Under the pieces are notes generated by a model. That model searched no databases. It was not told where the DNA came from and saw only the letters and a program-made list of their open reading frames with translations. 64,000 nucleotides of DNA, from the NCBI GenBank assembly GCA_029817715.1, contig JARUPY010000474.1, positions 7,936,001 to 8,000,000 on the forward strand, in the 5' to 3' direction. The position numbers were made by a program, and so were the translations under genes. How positions within the stretch are numbered: position 1 is the stretch's first letter; each line of letters starts with the position of its first letter. Of the stretch, positions 21,534 through 31,531 are shown in pieces. This DNA is from Melastoma dodecandrum (Eukaryota > Streptophyta > Magnoliopsida > Myrtales > Melastomataceae).

Positions 21534-22292
21534 TGTTTAGCAATAGAAATTATGGGCCATGGATCTCGGCCTCATCTGTGGATCAACAGTCTAGAATACA
21601 GGCCCAAGGTACAGGAAACCCAATAAGGAGGTGCCACGGAAACACACCAGGCGAAGGTTTGCTCGGCAAAACAGTTATAAAGCAACAGGTTTACTAAGCG
21701 ACAGGGTATCAGGCGAAGGGTTTGTCGGACGACAAGGGTCAACATGCGAGCGGGAGACAGTTAACTGAGCGAGCGAGAAAACTCTACGGTGAAGGCCAAT
21801 AGGCGATGCGGTCGATCAGTAGGTGTTAAGGAAGATTCCGGATGGTCTAAGGATTTGGAAGGGAATTGTTGCCAAATGCACTCAGATGGAAGGAAGATAT
21901 TCCATGAAGACTGGCCACAAATGATACGTAATATATGTACAATATTTCATTACCGTATATACGTAAGTCTAGCTTAGTATAAATAGTTGTTCTTAGGCAT
22001 TGTACATAGACGCCTCTCTAAAGACGGATATATATGGTCATTTCATCTTTCAACCATTCCAGTGTGCAGGCTCTCTTTGCTCCTGCGTTCTTGCTTCCTT
22101 CTGAAAGCACCGTCGATGGCATCTGTAAGTTCTTTTGCTTAAGGGTGTTTGTCCGCTGTCTTTTCCTCTCTCTCTTTTCATTCATACAGCGACCACACAT
22201 TCAACGAAACTTCGAGCACTAGTTGCTCGTAGTGCCAGAGATTTCTGACGTGTTCGGATCCGGCTTGTCCACGGTTACTTCCGGAGCAAACA
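21534..22292 (+). repeat. 5' LTR of element A
   Basis: It starts TGTTTAGCAATAG and ends GGAGCAAACA. It is colinear with the 3' LTR at 39761-40520 and with the minus-strand LTR at 53210-53951. It contains a TATA box at 21978 and a run of 'ggcga'/'gcgac' motifs at 21650-21780 ('ccaggcgaagg', 'gcgacaggg') that recur several times in U3. Confidence 0.93.
21978..21985 (+). promoter_or_regulatory. TATA box in element A 5' LTR
   Basis: TATAAATA is preserved at the same place in all three LTRs of this family (40207-40214 in the 3' LTR; reverse strand 53517-53524). Transcription would start about 30 bp downstream, near 'ttaggcattgtaca'. Confidence 0.75.
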
Positions 22293-22298
22293 CGCCTT

Positions 22299-22316
22299 TG
22301 GCGACCCCAGTGGGAG
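22299..22316 (+). other. Primer-binding site of element A
   Basis: TGGCGACCCCAGTGGGAG lies 6 bp after the LTR end. It matches the 'TGGCGAC.CC..TGGGGA' pattern of Tat-lineage primer-binding sites. The same site appears, mutated, beside the minus-strand LTR (53186-53203). I cannot assign the tRNA without a search. Confidence 0.65.
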
Positions 22317-22448
22317 ACTAGGCCAACCATGCCCAGAACATGAGGTGGTGTTAACTCAAACAACCTTGGAGATGATCACACCGATGGGGAAAACGATAAT
22401 AATGGAAACAACTCGGACCCAACCATAGCTGGAGAGCTGCTAGCCATT

Positions 22449-22958
22449 GTGAGTATCCTCCTACTCTTAATGGAGAGAATCAGTGCTATCGATCAGAAGC
22501 ACGATGATTTTAAGGATAGATTTGATTCCAAAATGGAAACTATATCATGGGTACTAGTGAGTAGCCCTAGTAATAGGAAAGACGAATCCGCCACCGGACG
22601 TCAATCTAATTGCCATTCCCATAGGGCTTCAATCGCCGAGGGAAAGAGAAAAGTTGACACGGAGGATATTTCCATTGCCTCTACGAGTCCTACCAAACTT
22701 GTGCACAATAACCCGCCACTTGTGATAAATGAGGGCAAGACGGTTATACAACAAGTCCATCAGACGGCATACCAACCCCCGTTTCGTAGAAGGGAAAAGA
22801 TCAATAAGCTAGTCGAGAACGATTTTTTTCTTCCCACTGAAGACCATCGACACTCCGAGTATACACCCCAGCCCGTACGCGGAAGGGGGACAACATTGCT
22901 CGAAACAATGGCGCCACCGGATCTCATGCCAAAATCAGGGATTACGTTACTCGACTAG
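22449..22958 (+). pseudogene. gag: Element A gag, N-terminal part
   Basis: An open stretch of 169 codons starts with 'MSILLLLMERISAIDQKHDD', a helical, heptad-like segment, and continues as a charged region with 'HNNPPLVINEGKTVIQQVHQ'. A second copy of this domain lies on the minus strand at 52575-53051 ('MSILHLLMEKVGAIDQNYDD'), showing that it is a true gag segment of this family. It ends in a stop at 22956 just before the core gag domain, which continues in another frame. It follows the primer-binding site by about 130 bp. Confidence 0.7.
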
Positions 22959-23650
22959 TCGAACAAGCGATTCCTGGGCGGACGATGCGAGCGAGGTCCA
23001 GCTCTATCGGGCTCCTTACCCTGACAACATCGATATGGATTACCCTTTTCTGAGGGGATACCGTGTTCCAGAGTTCGCTCACGTTTCGGGCGAAAAATTT
23101 ATTTCGCCTGTGGAACATGTCGCCCGCTTCACTCATCAGGCTGGGGAAGCTGTCACCAATGGTTTTTGAAAACTTCGTTTGTTTCCTACCTCTCTCACAG
23201 GAGTAGCCTTTACGTGGTATGCGAATCTCCTCCAAACTCAATGAGAAACTGGGTTGAACTAGGTTCAATTCACTCTAGCGTTGGCTCAAACCGACGCAGT
23301 AGTGACTCTACAAGACCTCACCCACATGAAACAACAACCCAAGGAACCTGTGGGTGTCTTTGAGAATAAACTAAGGAAATCACGGCTGAGATGCAAAACC
23401 TAGCCGAGCTCATAGCCATCGCCCAAGATTCCCTTCTTCTTCGGCTTAGAAAGAAGTTAGAAGGGGACGTTTTCAGGGATTGGAATGAGTTGGCCAGGAT
23501 AGCCATCCGATATGAAAACCTCTTTAGGGAGAAAACTCAAGCAAAGGAGAGTTTAGTTGAGGGGCCCTTTATGACTTATCAAGCGGAACCCATCATAGAT
23601 GTCAACGTCGCAGAATACGTGAAAGGTCAACGCTTAACCTCCAATTGCTG
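22959..23650 (+). pseudogene. gag: Element A gag, central retrotransposon-gag domain
   Basis: The family phrases 'YRAPYPDNIDMDYPFLRGYR' (about 23008-23070), 'FTHQAGEA' and 'GVAFTWYANLL' (about 23200-23235) identify the Tat gag core, which assembles the particle. 'LTHMKQQPKEPVGVFE' follows near 23320-23365. A stop at about 23167 and frame changes near 23250 and 23370 break it. The 23391-23651 stretch ('ELIAIAQDSLLLRLRKKLEG') continues the domain. Confidence 0.7.
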
Positions 23651-24454
23651 ATTAAGAAAAACTTTTGGGCCAAAGCATCCCCGAAAAATCAAGAGGAAAT
23701 GAAGTACTCCTTCGATGAGGCGAAAGCCGATGAAATTTTTGAGTTCATGCTCCAAAATGGACGAATCCGATTGAAGTCGGGCCGTCGAATTCCCCGTCTT
23801 GACAAAGAGAAGTCGAGGACCTTCTATAAGTGGCATGAGTCATTTACCCATGCCACTAGGGACTTCATCACATTTAGAAACTTGGTGCAGCACCTTATAG
23901 AGTCCAGGGAGTTACGCTTCTCAGACTCAGAGGAACAGGCATTGACGGAGTCGCATCGTTTTGGCAATTTAGTTGACATAAACACCTTTGATGTAAATTA
24001 CCTAACCGTGCCTCTTCTATCAATAGAGGAGGACAAAGATCAACCGTCTGAGATAGGCGGGGCAATCATTGCCAACATGTTGATCAAGCGACTTGTGAGC
24101 AAAGGGATACTTCAGTGCCCTGCTGATCTCAAAAGCATGCAACACAACCGTTGTCGCTGGCATATGGATTCTTCGCACACCACTGATCACTATCATACCT
24201 TCAGGAAGCACCTGCTGAACAAAAGGAAAGCAGAATTGTACGACCTCAAATGCCTTGAGGAGATGGCCATGGGAATTAACAGTGGTCTGAGGGCACACCA
24301 ACACACGGAAAAATGCCTAGGGCTGAAAGGTGCCTCATCAAAGGGGAACATAGAGCTCTATATCCCTGAAGAACTCTTGAGACAAGGAGTTGCGGGCGAA
24401 AGCGAACCTACCCAGAAAGGGCCTCACATAAAAAAGCTCACCAGGCAACGCGCT
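23645..24454 (+). pseudogene. gag: Element A gag, C-terminal part (interrupted by nested copia)
   Basis: The open frame has two copies of the nucleic-acid-binding Cys/His-like module seen at the end of Tat gags: 'FYKWHESFTHATRDFITFRN' (about 23822) and 'RCRWHMDSSHTTDHYHTFRK' (about 24150). In relatives the first begins 'YCK(Y/W)H'; here Cys is Tyr. It ends at 24454, where the copia LTR begins; the apparent stop at 24487 is inside the insertion. Protease should come next but is absent on the far side of the nest. Confidence 0.7.
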
Positions 24455-24764
24455 TGTTACACTAAGGGGGGTGAATTAGTGTTATGATCCAACTTAGGAT
24501 TTTTAACTCTTTTTCACAAATCCCCTAGCGGAAGGAAGCTTCTGTAAAACAAAACCTTAGAAGATTTCTGTAGGACAGAACGTTTGAATATGATCTCAAT
24601 TTGTCTGATTGACACAAAGCCTTTTATAGTGGTTCAGCAAATCGCTTACGTCCACTCTTCACCCATAATTTGGATGGATTCACTCAAATGTATCTTAACA
24701 AAGATTACACAATCGATCGTTAATAGAGCAGACCAAAAAGGTTTTGTACACCAGAGATCTGAGT

Positions 24765-25085
24765 GATGGAATACAGATCAGAAGATTCTGTACCGTAGGA
24801 ACTTGTTACGCAGCACAGACCAGATGTTGTACTATCAGGCACAATACAGATAAGAAGATTCTGTATCGAAGTAACTCAGGCACAATACAGACCAGAAGGT
24901 TCTGTATCGAAGTAGTTGAGAAACACAATATAGACCAAAAGGTTCTGTATCAAAGTAGTAACCCTTTATGGCTCAGATTAAGAGATTTTGTACCAAAAGC
25001 GTCAACCTTCTGTATCACAGATCCAAGGATTCTGTATCACAGAAGATGTAGCACAGACCACAAGATTCTGTACCAAAAGTGTGTC
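24765..25085 (-). repeat. ~42-bp tandem repeats in copia U5
   Basis: At least four diverged copies of a unit like 'cacaatacagaccagaaggttctgtatcgaagta' occur at about 24795, 24838, 24880 and 24922, with weaker ones to 25080. Each unit has the palindromic phrase 'cagaaggttctg'. Confidence 0.7.
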
Positions 25086-25195
25086 AATCTTTAACAAACT
25101 AAAATAGTTCATATTAGAAATGACTTGAGTAAAGCACAGACTGTTAAGTTCTATACTAAGGTAACCAATTTCCGTGGTCCCTCAAGATCTCAACT

Positions 25196-25575
25196 GAGCA
25201 AACACAACGCCCTTGCCTAAGGCTTCTCCAAGCATACACAACACCTTTGCTCTAGGCTTCTCGGAGCATACACAAATCCTTTGCTCTAGGCTTCTCGAGC
25301 ATACACAACGCCTTCGCTCTAGGCTTCTCGAGCATACACAACGCCTTCGCTCTAGGCTTCTCCGAGCATACACAACGCCTTTGCTCTAGGCTTCTCCGAC
25401 CGTACACAAGGCCTTTGCGTTAGGCTTCTCCGAGCATACACAACGCCTTTGCTCTAGGCTTCTCGAGCATACACAACGCATTTTTTTCTAGGCTTCTCGA
25501 GCATACAAAACGCCTTTGCTATAGGCTTCTCCGAGCACACACAACGCCTTTGCTCTAGGCTTTTCCTGCACACAC
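25196..25575 (-). repeat. 33/34-bp tandem array (about 11 copies) in copia LTR
   Basis: The unit reads 'gcatacacaacgcctttgctctaggcttctc' with small variations; about eleven copies in a row, 33 or 34 bp each. It lies downstream of the LTR TATA box, in the transcribed part. Read on the minus strand the repeats translate without stops for a while, which explains a spurious 63-codon ORF. Confidence 0.85.
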
Positions 25576-25911
25576 AGAACACTACACCACAGAAACCGGT
25601 TAGTCCCTCACCTTCTGTACTCCCGGGGTACAGCCCTTCTCTCCGGTCACTACACGTTACCCACGTGGATATGCTTCCAACAACGTCTCTGCAGCTTCCA
25701 ACCGAGTCCCTCGTGGCCTCCGTATCACTTTCCCAGAAGGTTTCACCAACGATACGTCTTTTCGAAGCTAGAGCACCTCGTGTGTGTGGCTAACTCAAAC
25801 TCGAACAAAATAATCTGTAAAACTCTGCACGCGCTCTCAGAATTTCACAAGAACAATAATGCTCGAGTATGTTCTCTTTCGCATCTTTTTCGGAACGTGG
25901 CTTAATAATCC

Positions 25912-25918
25912 TATATAA
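25912..25918 (-). promoter_or_regulatory. TATA-like box in nested copia LTR
   Basis: The minus strand reads TTTTATATAGG here, at the border between the AT-rich U3 and the repeat-bearing part of the LTR. The decayed LTR at 20140-21457 has a similar box at 20762. Confidence 0.45.
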
Positions 25919-26626
25919 AATAAATTTCAAACTAATAAATGGAAGGCAATCTTCACGATCAACTTCCTACAAAAATAGAAACAAAAGAGTCAGATAAAAT
26001 ATTATACAGAATTTACAATTTCGTCAGTCCCCGCATATATTCGTTTAGGTAATTAATCATATCAAATAATATCAAGATATGATATAGTTCCCATGAATAC
26101 TGCGCTGTTGAAGGTTCAGGCTGAATCTGATCTGCAATCTTCTGTAAATGGAAATAATAAAATATTAACTTCCATATGAGCAAAGATCGATATCATTCTG
26201 TTCAGGACACTAAAATGAATGTATCTAGACAGATGGTGATGATTAGCATCCCAAATAACGATCACTTAATGATCGTATAAGATCATAGAAGGCTGCAGGT
26301 AACCTTATAGAACCTTTCCATATATAGAAGATTATATTCCTTCTTTGAGAAATATAATTCCTAATGGAATTATTTTGGAACGTAATCTATACAAATTGAT
26401 TAGACTAATATCTTGATCAAAGATTTTTATTTCGTAATTAAATAATTATTAACTAATCATTTAATTAAAAAAATATTTCTTACAATAAGTCCTCAACGTG
26501 AGAAGCTTCTGTAGAATAGATGTTTGATGATGTCCTCAAGCTCATCATCAGAACCTTTCTAACAATCTCCGATGTTTGACTTCTGTAACACAGAAGGTCA
26601 GGCTCATCATCAAAACCTATATAACA

Positions 26627-26642
26627 ATCTCCCCCGTTTTTT
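26627..26642 (-). other. Polypurine tract of nested copia
   Basis: Minus strand 'AAAAAACGGGGGAGAT', directly adjacent to the LTR. This is the plus-strand primer of SIRE-type elements. A second, similar junction ('aacaatctcc') lies 62 bp inside the LTR at 26561-26570. Confidence 0.7.
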
Positions 26643-27266
26643 GATGATAACAAAACATTCATCGTTGAGGGAAATATTTTTGCAAGAACTACCCCTATCT
26701 CCCCCAAAAGAGGTGAGAGTACGAGTCATGCAATTTTTCAGAACCATAAGGTTTCTGTTAAACAGAACTTAGAAGTTTCTGTTATGTAGGAGGTTATTCA
26801 CAAAGCACAAAACTTCCGTGATTTATACAGAGCGTGAAGCTTCTGTATTTAAGCTCGACAAAAATGATGGGATTTCATTTTTGCACTCCCAGCAAAAGTG
26901 ACTATATCAGATCACGATTGGCATACCCTGTAGAAGTTTGGTTATGAGCTATACGTCTCATATGCTTCTACTCCCAAAAAGGTACAGCCTTCTACGACCA
27001 CTAAGGTCAGATTTTTCTACACCTCAATACAGAGCAAAGGTACTCGCTTCAACATAATTTCTCCCCCTTTTTTGTCACATAAAAAAGAAAGGTGTACGAA
27101 GGTTGATAAGGCAGAGTAAGTTTCTGCAAATGGCTTGACAGAAAGTTCATAACCATAATGCAAAAAGGTGTGTCCAACAAAGTGGCACTTATTACAATCC
27201 ATTAGACCATTGAAAATCAGTTTTTGGTCTAAGCAGAAGTGCAGAAAAGTCAGGTAATATCAAAGT
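26643..27266 (-). other. 3' untranslated region of nested copia
   Basis: Lies between the envelope-like stop codon and the polypurine tract. It has further 'ctccccc(a/t)' runs at about 26698 and 27060, which may be extra polypurine tracts. No coding seen. Confidence 0.5.
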
Positions 27267-29074
27267 TTAATCATCTTCCTCAGAAGGGGCCTGTTCAAGG
27301 TTGTCGCGCAGAAGCTTTTCCAGGCGCTCCATAATGCGACTAAGGTCCATGACCAGTCGCTGAAGAGCGTGAATATCTTCCCCATGTGCTACAGCTTTTT
27401 GCTGAAGGTCCTTGAGGGGAGAGGTGTGTTCAAGGAGAAGAGACATATCAGCAGAGGACTTGGATAGTCTCGGTGCTGTAGGCTTCTTTGCTCTAGAAGA
27501 AGTAATAGAAGCAGAAGGTGCAGCTACATCCTTTCTGGTAGTTCTGGCCGCAAGAGGCTTGTCATCATCATCTTGGGCAGAGTCCTGTCACTTCCCTTTC
27601 AGAGTCCAGGTGTTTCACTTCCGCACATAATGCATGCTAGCAATAATCTGGTTCCCGAAGGTTCCAACCTTTCATTTCTCTTGGAAAGTAGATGCATTAA
27701 TAAGGACATGGGCAAGTTTAAGAAGGTCGGCAAATACCTTGCCATTAGGGAGAGCTTTTCCTGTAATGTTGCAGTATCTTTTCATGTGTTGGAATACCAA
27801 CAAACCAAGATTGAAGAGAATTCCTTTCATGATATGGGCCATTAACAACGCATCATTGGAGGTGATGGTGTCAATGTTTCCAGTCCTTGGCAGAAGGCAG
27901 AACAGCACAGCACCATGGAGGATACGGGCCTTGAGTTCCAACTTCGAGGACTCGAGGTATTTGTTTGCTTGGACCTTCTGTCCCATGATGATGCTATTGG
28001 ACTCATCCTTCCCAAGGTCAGATAGAGGGTTATAATACTCACATCTGAACAGCTGGTTGACATCATTAGCAGAGAAACAAGGGGTACTCCTTCGATCACT
28101 GTTTTAATGAACTTCACATGAGGTCCTTCATCATGGAACGTAATGTTTCCATAGAATTCTCTCAGCCGGGCAGCAGGCAGCTCTATATAAGTCTCACAAA
28201 TGGTTTTCAAACCTATCCTTTCAAACAGAGGTGCAATGTCAAGATCATTAGCCGCAAACCAGTTAAAAAATCGATTCGCTTGAAGGCGGCAATTTGTCTA
28301 CCAGCAGCATCACATCAAGGTAATCTAGTATCGGCAATCACATCATCTATCTCCTCTCTAGAGACTAGAGGGTTTACCGGAAGAATGAAGGTATCCAGTC
28401 CCTCTTCGAAGGTGTCTTCGGGAATTACTTTCTCCTGAGACTTAGTTTTCTTGGCAGCCACTTTAACAGTCGAGGTGTTGACCGCCTCAGGTGCTTTCCT
28501 TTTCAGCATGGTCCGAGAGGATACACCTCTTACTTCATGGCATCATGGAGAAGCTTTGTTTCAGAGGTTGCCGTAGGCTTCTGGGCAGCCTTCTTAGAAG
28601 CAGAGGCGACACTCTTCTACTTCAGATCAGGGGAGACCGAGACAATGGGAGCCGCAACTTCCTCAACTACCTCAGCTATTGCTTCATCAACGAGGGGCAC
28701 TTCAGCCTCCTCGCTGGATTCAGCATTCTCCTCAGGAGTGGGGACATTTGATGCATCAGCGTCATCAGCCAAGGGGAACCCTTGGCAGAGGGTTCAGAAA
28801 CAGGGGTTTCCTCCGTCGCAGATATCGAGGATTCCTCCAAGGGTTTCTCTTTCACTTGGATTTGGGCTTTTGCAAGTCCCTTATCCTTGGACAGCGGTTG
28901 CATGTCGTCTAGGGTATCAACAATAGCAAGGGGTTGTTTGCTGGAGATTTCTCCGAGGGGACAAGAGGTGGCGACTCCTCCACAGGAGAGACAAGTTCCT
29001 CCGATGAAGAGGGGCGGTGCTTTTTCTTAGCAGCCTTAGCCTTTTTACTCAGCGATGTCAACTTTGGTGCCATG
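27267..29074 (-). pseudogene. SIRE-type envelope-like ORF (frameshifted)
   Basis: SIRE elements carry an extra ORF between pol and the 3' LTR, often called envelope-like; its function is unproven. Here it begins at ATG 29074 ('MAPKLTSLSKKAKAAKKKH'), a basic, Lys-rich N-terminus followed by an acidic Ser/Pro/Glu-rich region, and ends at TAA 27267-27269 ('LEQAPSEEDD'). The stretch before the end ('ALQRLVMDLSRIMERLEKLL') has a leucine-heptad, coiled-coil-like pattern. It is split over at least four frames (28903-28676, 28509-28315, 28210-27842, 27986-27672). I see no clear signal peptide or strong transmembrane segment, so an entry role is not supported by this copy. Confidence 0.7.
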
Positions 29075-29770
29075 GATGGCGAAGAATCGAAAGTTTGGGA
29101 GGTTAGGGCAAAGAGAGATTTTTGAGCGGTTTAAAGAAGGAGTGAACGAGGATGAAGACGGTTATGAGTTTTATCAAAGGCACCGTGAGAATTTTTGGGG
29201 AATAAAATATTCTCCCGCCAAAGATAATCTGAAGGGGATTTTTTATTTCACAAATCTTGTCAGATTATGAATGACATAATTCAGGAAATAAAAAAAATTA
29301 TTTCCTTATTTTGATTCCTCATATTGGAAATTTGATTGTTCTGCGTCGTAGAAGGTTCTTTTGTTCCAAGCTTCTTCTTAACAGAAGAGCGATATATTAT
29401 GGATAAATTTGTATCCAAAAATAGATTATTAGGATTATAACTTTCCTAACAGAGATGTTTTCAATCAGAACAAAAGTTTATTCATTTATGATTGTAACAA
29501 AAGATTTTCTTGAATAATATATTATATTTCCAGATGTAACCTTTTAAATGATTGAAAGTTTCTTTGAACTTTAGTTCGGATTGAGGTATATATTTCGTTA
29601 TACCTTCTGTTGAGTAGAAAGTTGAAATCAACCTTCTATTTTGAAGTGTACGGGAGTGTACCTTCTATCGTGAAGAGTACATATGTTTGTACCTTCGGTA
29701 GTAGTATACAAAGTATTCTACTTACTTAACTCTCTTTTTTCTTATGAAAGACGTTATAGAGGATGGCAGA
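29075..29770 (-). other. Spacer between copia pol and envelope-like ORF
   Basis: AT-rich, no coding features. Repeated phrases such as 'taccttctgt' and 'accttctatc' occur at 29604-29700. In SIRE-type elements a spacer of this kind may carry signals for expression of the downstream ORF. Confidence 0.4.
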
Positions 29771-30020
29771 TTCCTAATTCACTTCTGAAAAGAAAAATTT
29801 TTCTTTATCCAAAGGTTTAGTGAAGATATCAGCCAATTGATGTTCTGTGTTGACGGATTCTACGCAAAAGAACCATATTGGAAAAAGCATCTGTTAATGT
29901 CTCCAATAACTTGGTCTGTAGGATGTCTTGTCTATACACCATTATTGATAACAGAACGTCTTGTTTGTACACCACTATTGATGTCTCCTATGACTTGGTC
30001 AATAGGATGTCGTTTTTTAT
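29770..30020 (-). pseudogene. pol: Copia RT/RNase H deletion scar
   Basis: The last part of RNase H is visible as 'NTEHQLADIFTKPLDKEKFF' (about 29865-29795), but everything between it and the start of RT is gone. At the scar the 'HPIDQVIGDI..GVQTRRSVINNG' segment that opens RT is present twice in diverged form (about 29930-30020 and 29885-29960). The deletion removes roughly the entire catalytic RT and most of RNase H. Confidence 0.75.
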
Positions 30021-31160
30021 ATAGAGCAGGTGCTTTAAAATCATTTTGTTGTTGATTCTGAGAAGATTCTTCAGAATTAACATGTCTATGTTCAGAATCA
30101 CTTTTAGATTCATGAACAGAGGGTTTTGTAGAAGATGAGGGTTCTACAGAACTTTCTGTAGGTTCTAGTGATACTACATTTCTTGTAGTATCTATGTGAG
30201 GTGCGTCATTAATTTTTACATTAATGGACTTCTCTATAGTAGATGTCCTTTTATTTAGGACTCTATATGCTTTGCTAGACAAAGAGTATCCAAGAAAGAT
30301 ACCCTCATCTGTCTTAGCTTCAAATTTTCCTAGATTATCATTAGAGGGTCTCAAGATGAAACATGGACTCTCGAAGACATGAAAATAGGAAATGTTCGGT
30401 TTCCTCCCCATGTATATTTGGTAGGGTGTTTTCTCAAGTATGGGTCTTAGTAGAACCCTTTTTGATATGTAGCAGGCTGTATTAACAGCTTCTGCCCATA
30501 GGTTCTATGGAGCATTGCTCTCACGTATCATGGTTCTAGCCATGTTTATAAGCGTTCGATTTTTCCTTTCAGCAACTCCATTCTGTTGAGGAGTATATTG
30601 TGCAGAAAAATTTCGATCGACACCACGTTTGTCACAGAAAGTAGCGAAGTCATGGTTTTCAAACTTAGTATCATGATCCGTTCTAATAGCTTTTACAGAA
30701 GATCCAGTTTCATTCTGCAGTTTCTTACTAGCTTAATGAAGGTTTCAAAAGCATCGCTTTTGTGAATTAGAAATTTAACCCACGTAAATCTAGAGTAGTC
30801 ATCTACTACAACTAGACAGTACATTCTACCGCCGACACTCTGAACTCTAGTAGGTCCGAATAGATCCATATGTAGAAGTTCAAGAGGTTGAGAAGTAGAA
30901 ACTTCATTCTTGGCTTTGAACGAAGATTTAGTTTGTTGTCCCAGTGAACATGCTTCGCAGAAGCTGTCATCCTCGAATCGAATGTTGGGTAAACCATTAA
31001 CCAACCCTTTTCTCACAAGGCTGGATAACAATTTGATGTTGGAGTGTCCCAACCTTCTATGCCATAGATGGCTTTCATCTTTGATAGAGAGAAGGCAGTT
31101 TTTTGTAGTACAAAAGCTATTCTGTGTGAAGGTACAGATGTTCCTTCTCCGATTTCCAAC
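30021..31160 (-). pseudogene. pol: Copia integrase (nested copy)
   Basis: The N-terminal zinc region includes 'MGHSNIKLLSSL' (31052) and 'CEACSLGQQTKS'. The core has 'MDLFGPTRVQSVGGRMYCLV' with 'VVDDYSRFTWVKF' (first catalytic Asp). A 'NGVAERK'-type stretch with the Glu appears near 30570-30600 after a frameshift. The C-terminal half (30411-29932) reads 'MGRKPNISYFHVFESPCFIL' and the acidic linker 'HVNSEESSQNQQQNDFKAPA'. At least two frameshifts (about 30700 and 30500) inactivate it. Confidence 0.82.
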
Positions 31161-31531
31161 GTAAGATTCGACTAACAGATGCAGTATTGGCTCACTTAAT
31201 CACTACTCTAAATCCACGATACCATAAAGATAAGAACAGAAGGTGCTAGCAAAGCTATTCTCCTCCAGGGGCATCGCCCGGCCCCCCTTCGGCATCAACG
31301 TCCCCAGGGGGGCCGTACAGTATGGTACAAATTCCTAGGCAACGGCATGGGTGGCCGGGTGGAAGCCGTTCCAAGTTTAGTATAAAAGAACATAAAACAC
31401 AAGAGTGCACAAGAGCACCATCGACGACGGTCACATCCACGTCTGCCCCGCAGAGGCACGTGATCGGCAGGCTTTCGTGCATCTTTTCGTCCCCCACGAC
31501 AAAGCCGTGCTCCGCGTCCCTCGAACTTCAT
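31161..31531. other. GC-rich foreign insert (~370 bp) inside copia pol
   Basis: Comparison with copia copy 1 (11851-11895, 'gatttccaatgaagcaaacttcattgtc') shows that this copy should run 'gatttccaacg' straight to 'aacttcattgtc'. About 370 bp sit between, with about 5 bp of copia lost and no target duplication. The insert has GC-rich blocks (31255-31320, 31420-31520), unlike its surroundings. Translations on either strand resemble nothing I can name. This pattern fits filler DNA copied in at a double-strand-break repair rather than a transposition. Confidence 0.65.

Larger units (their letters stand above)
24455..26626 (-). repeat. 3' LTR of nested copia (2172 bp)
   Basis: In element orientation it runs from TGTTATATAGG (26626) to CTTAGTGTAACA (24455). 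The start follows the polypurine tract 'AAAAAACGGGGGAGAT', read on the minus strand at 26627-26642. It contains a TATA box near 25912, a 33-bp tandem array (25196-25575) and a 42-bp array (about 24765-25085). It is similar in both ends and length to the solo LTR at 8166-10206. Confidence 0.85.

Noticed and set aside
23645..24487. 280-codon ORF taken as a complete gene ending at 24487
   Set aside because: Its last ~11 codons are inside the inserted copia LTR; it is the gag C-terminal part cut at 24454.
25182..25373. 63-codon Arg/Cys-rich ORF on the minus strand
   Set aside because: It is the translation of the 33-bp LTR array, not a gene.
24765..25575. Repeat arrays as a CRISPR locus
   Set aside because: Units are contiguous and vary throughout with no unique spacers, and the context is a eukaryotic LTR.
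27267..29074. Envelope-like ORF as a true viral envelope
   Set aside because: No signal peptide or clear membrane segment is readable in this broken copy. Only the position between pol and LTR and the Lys-rich and coiled-coil-like character fit the SIRE-type ORF.
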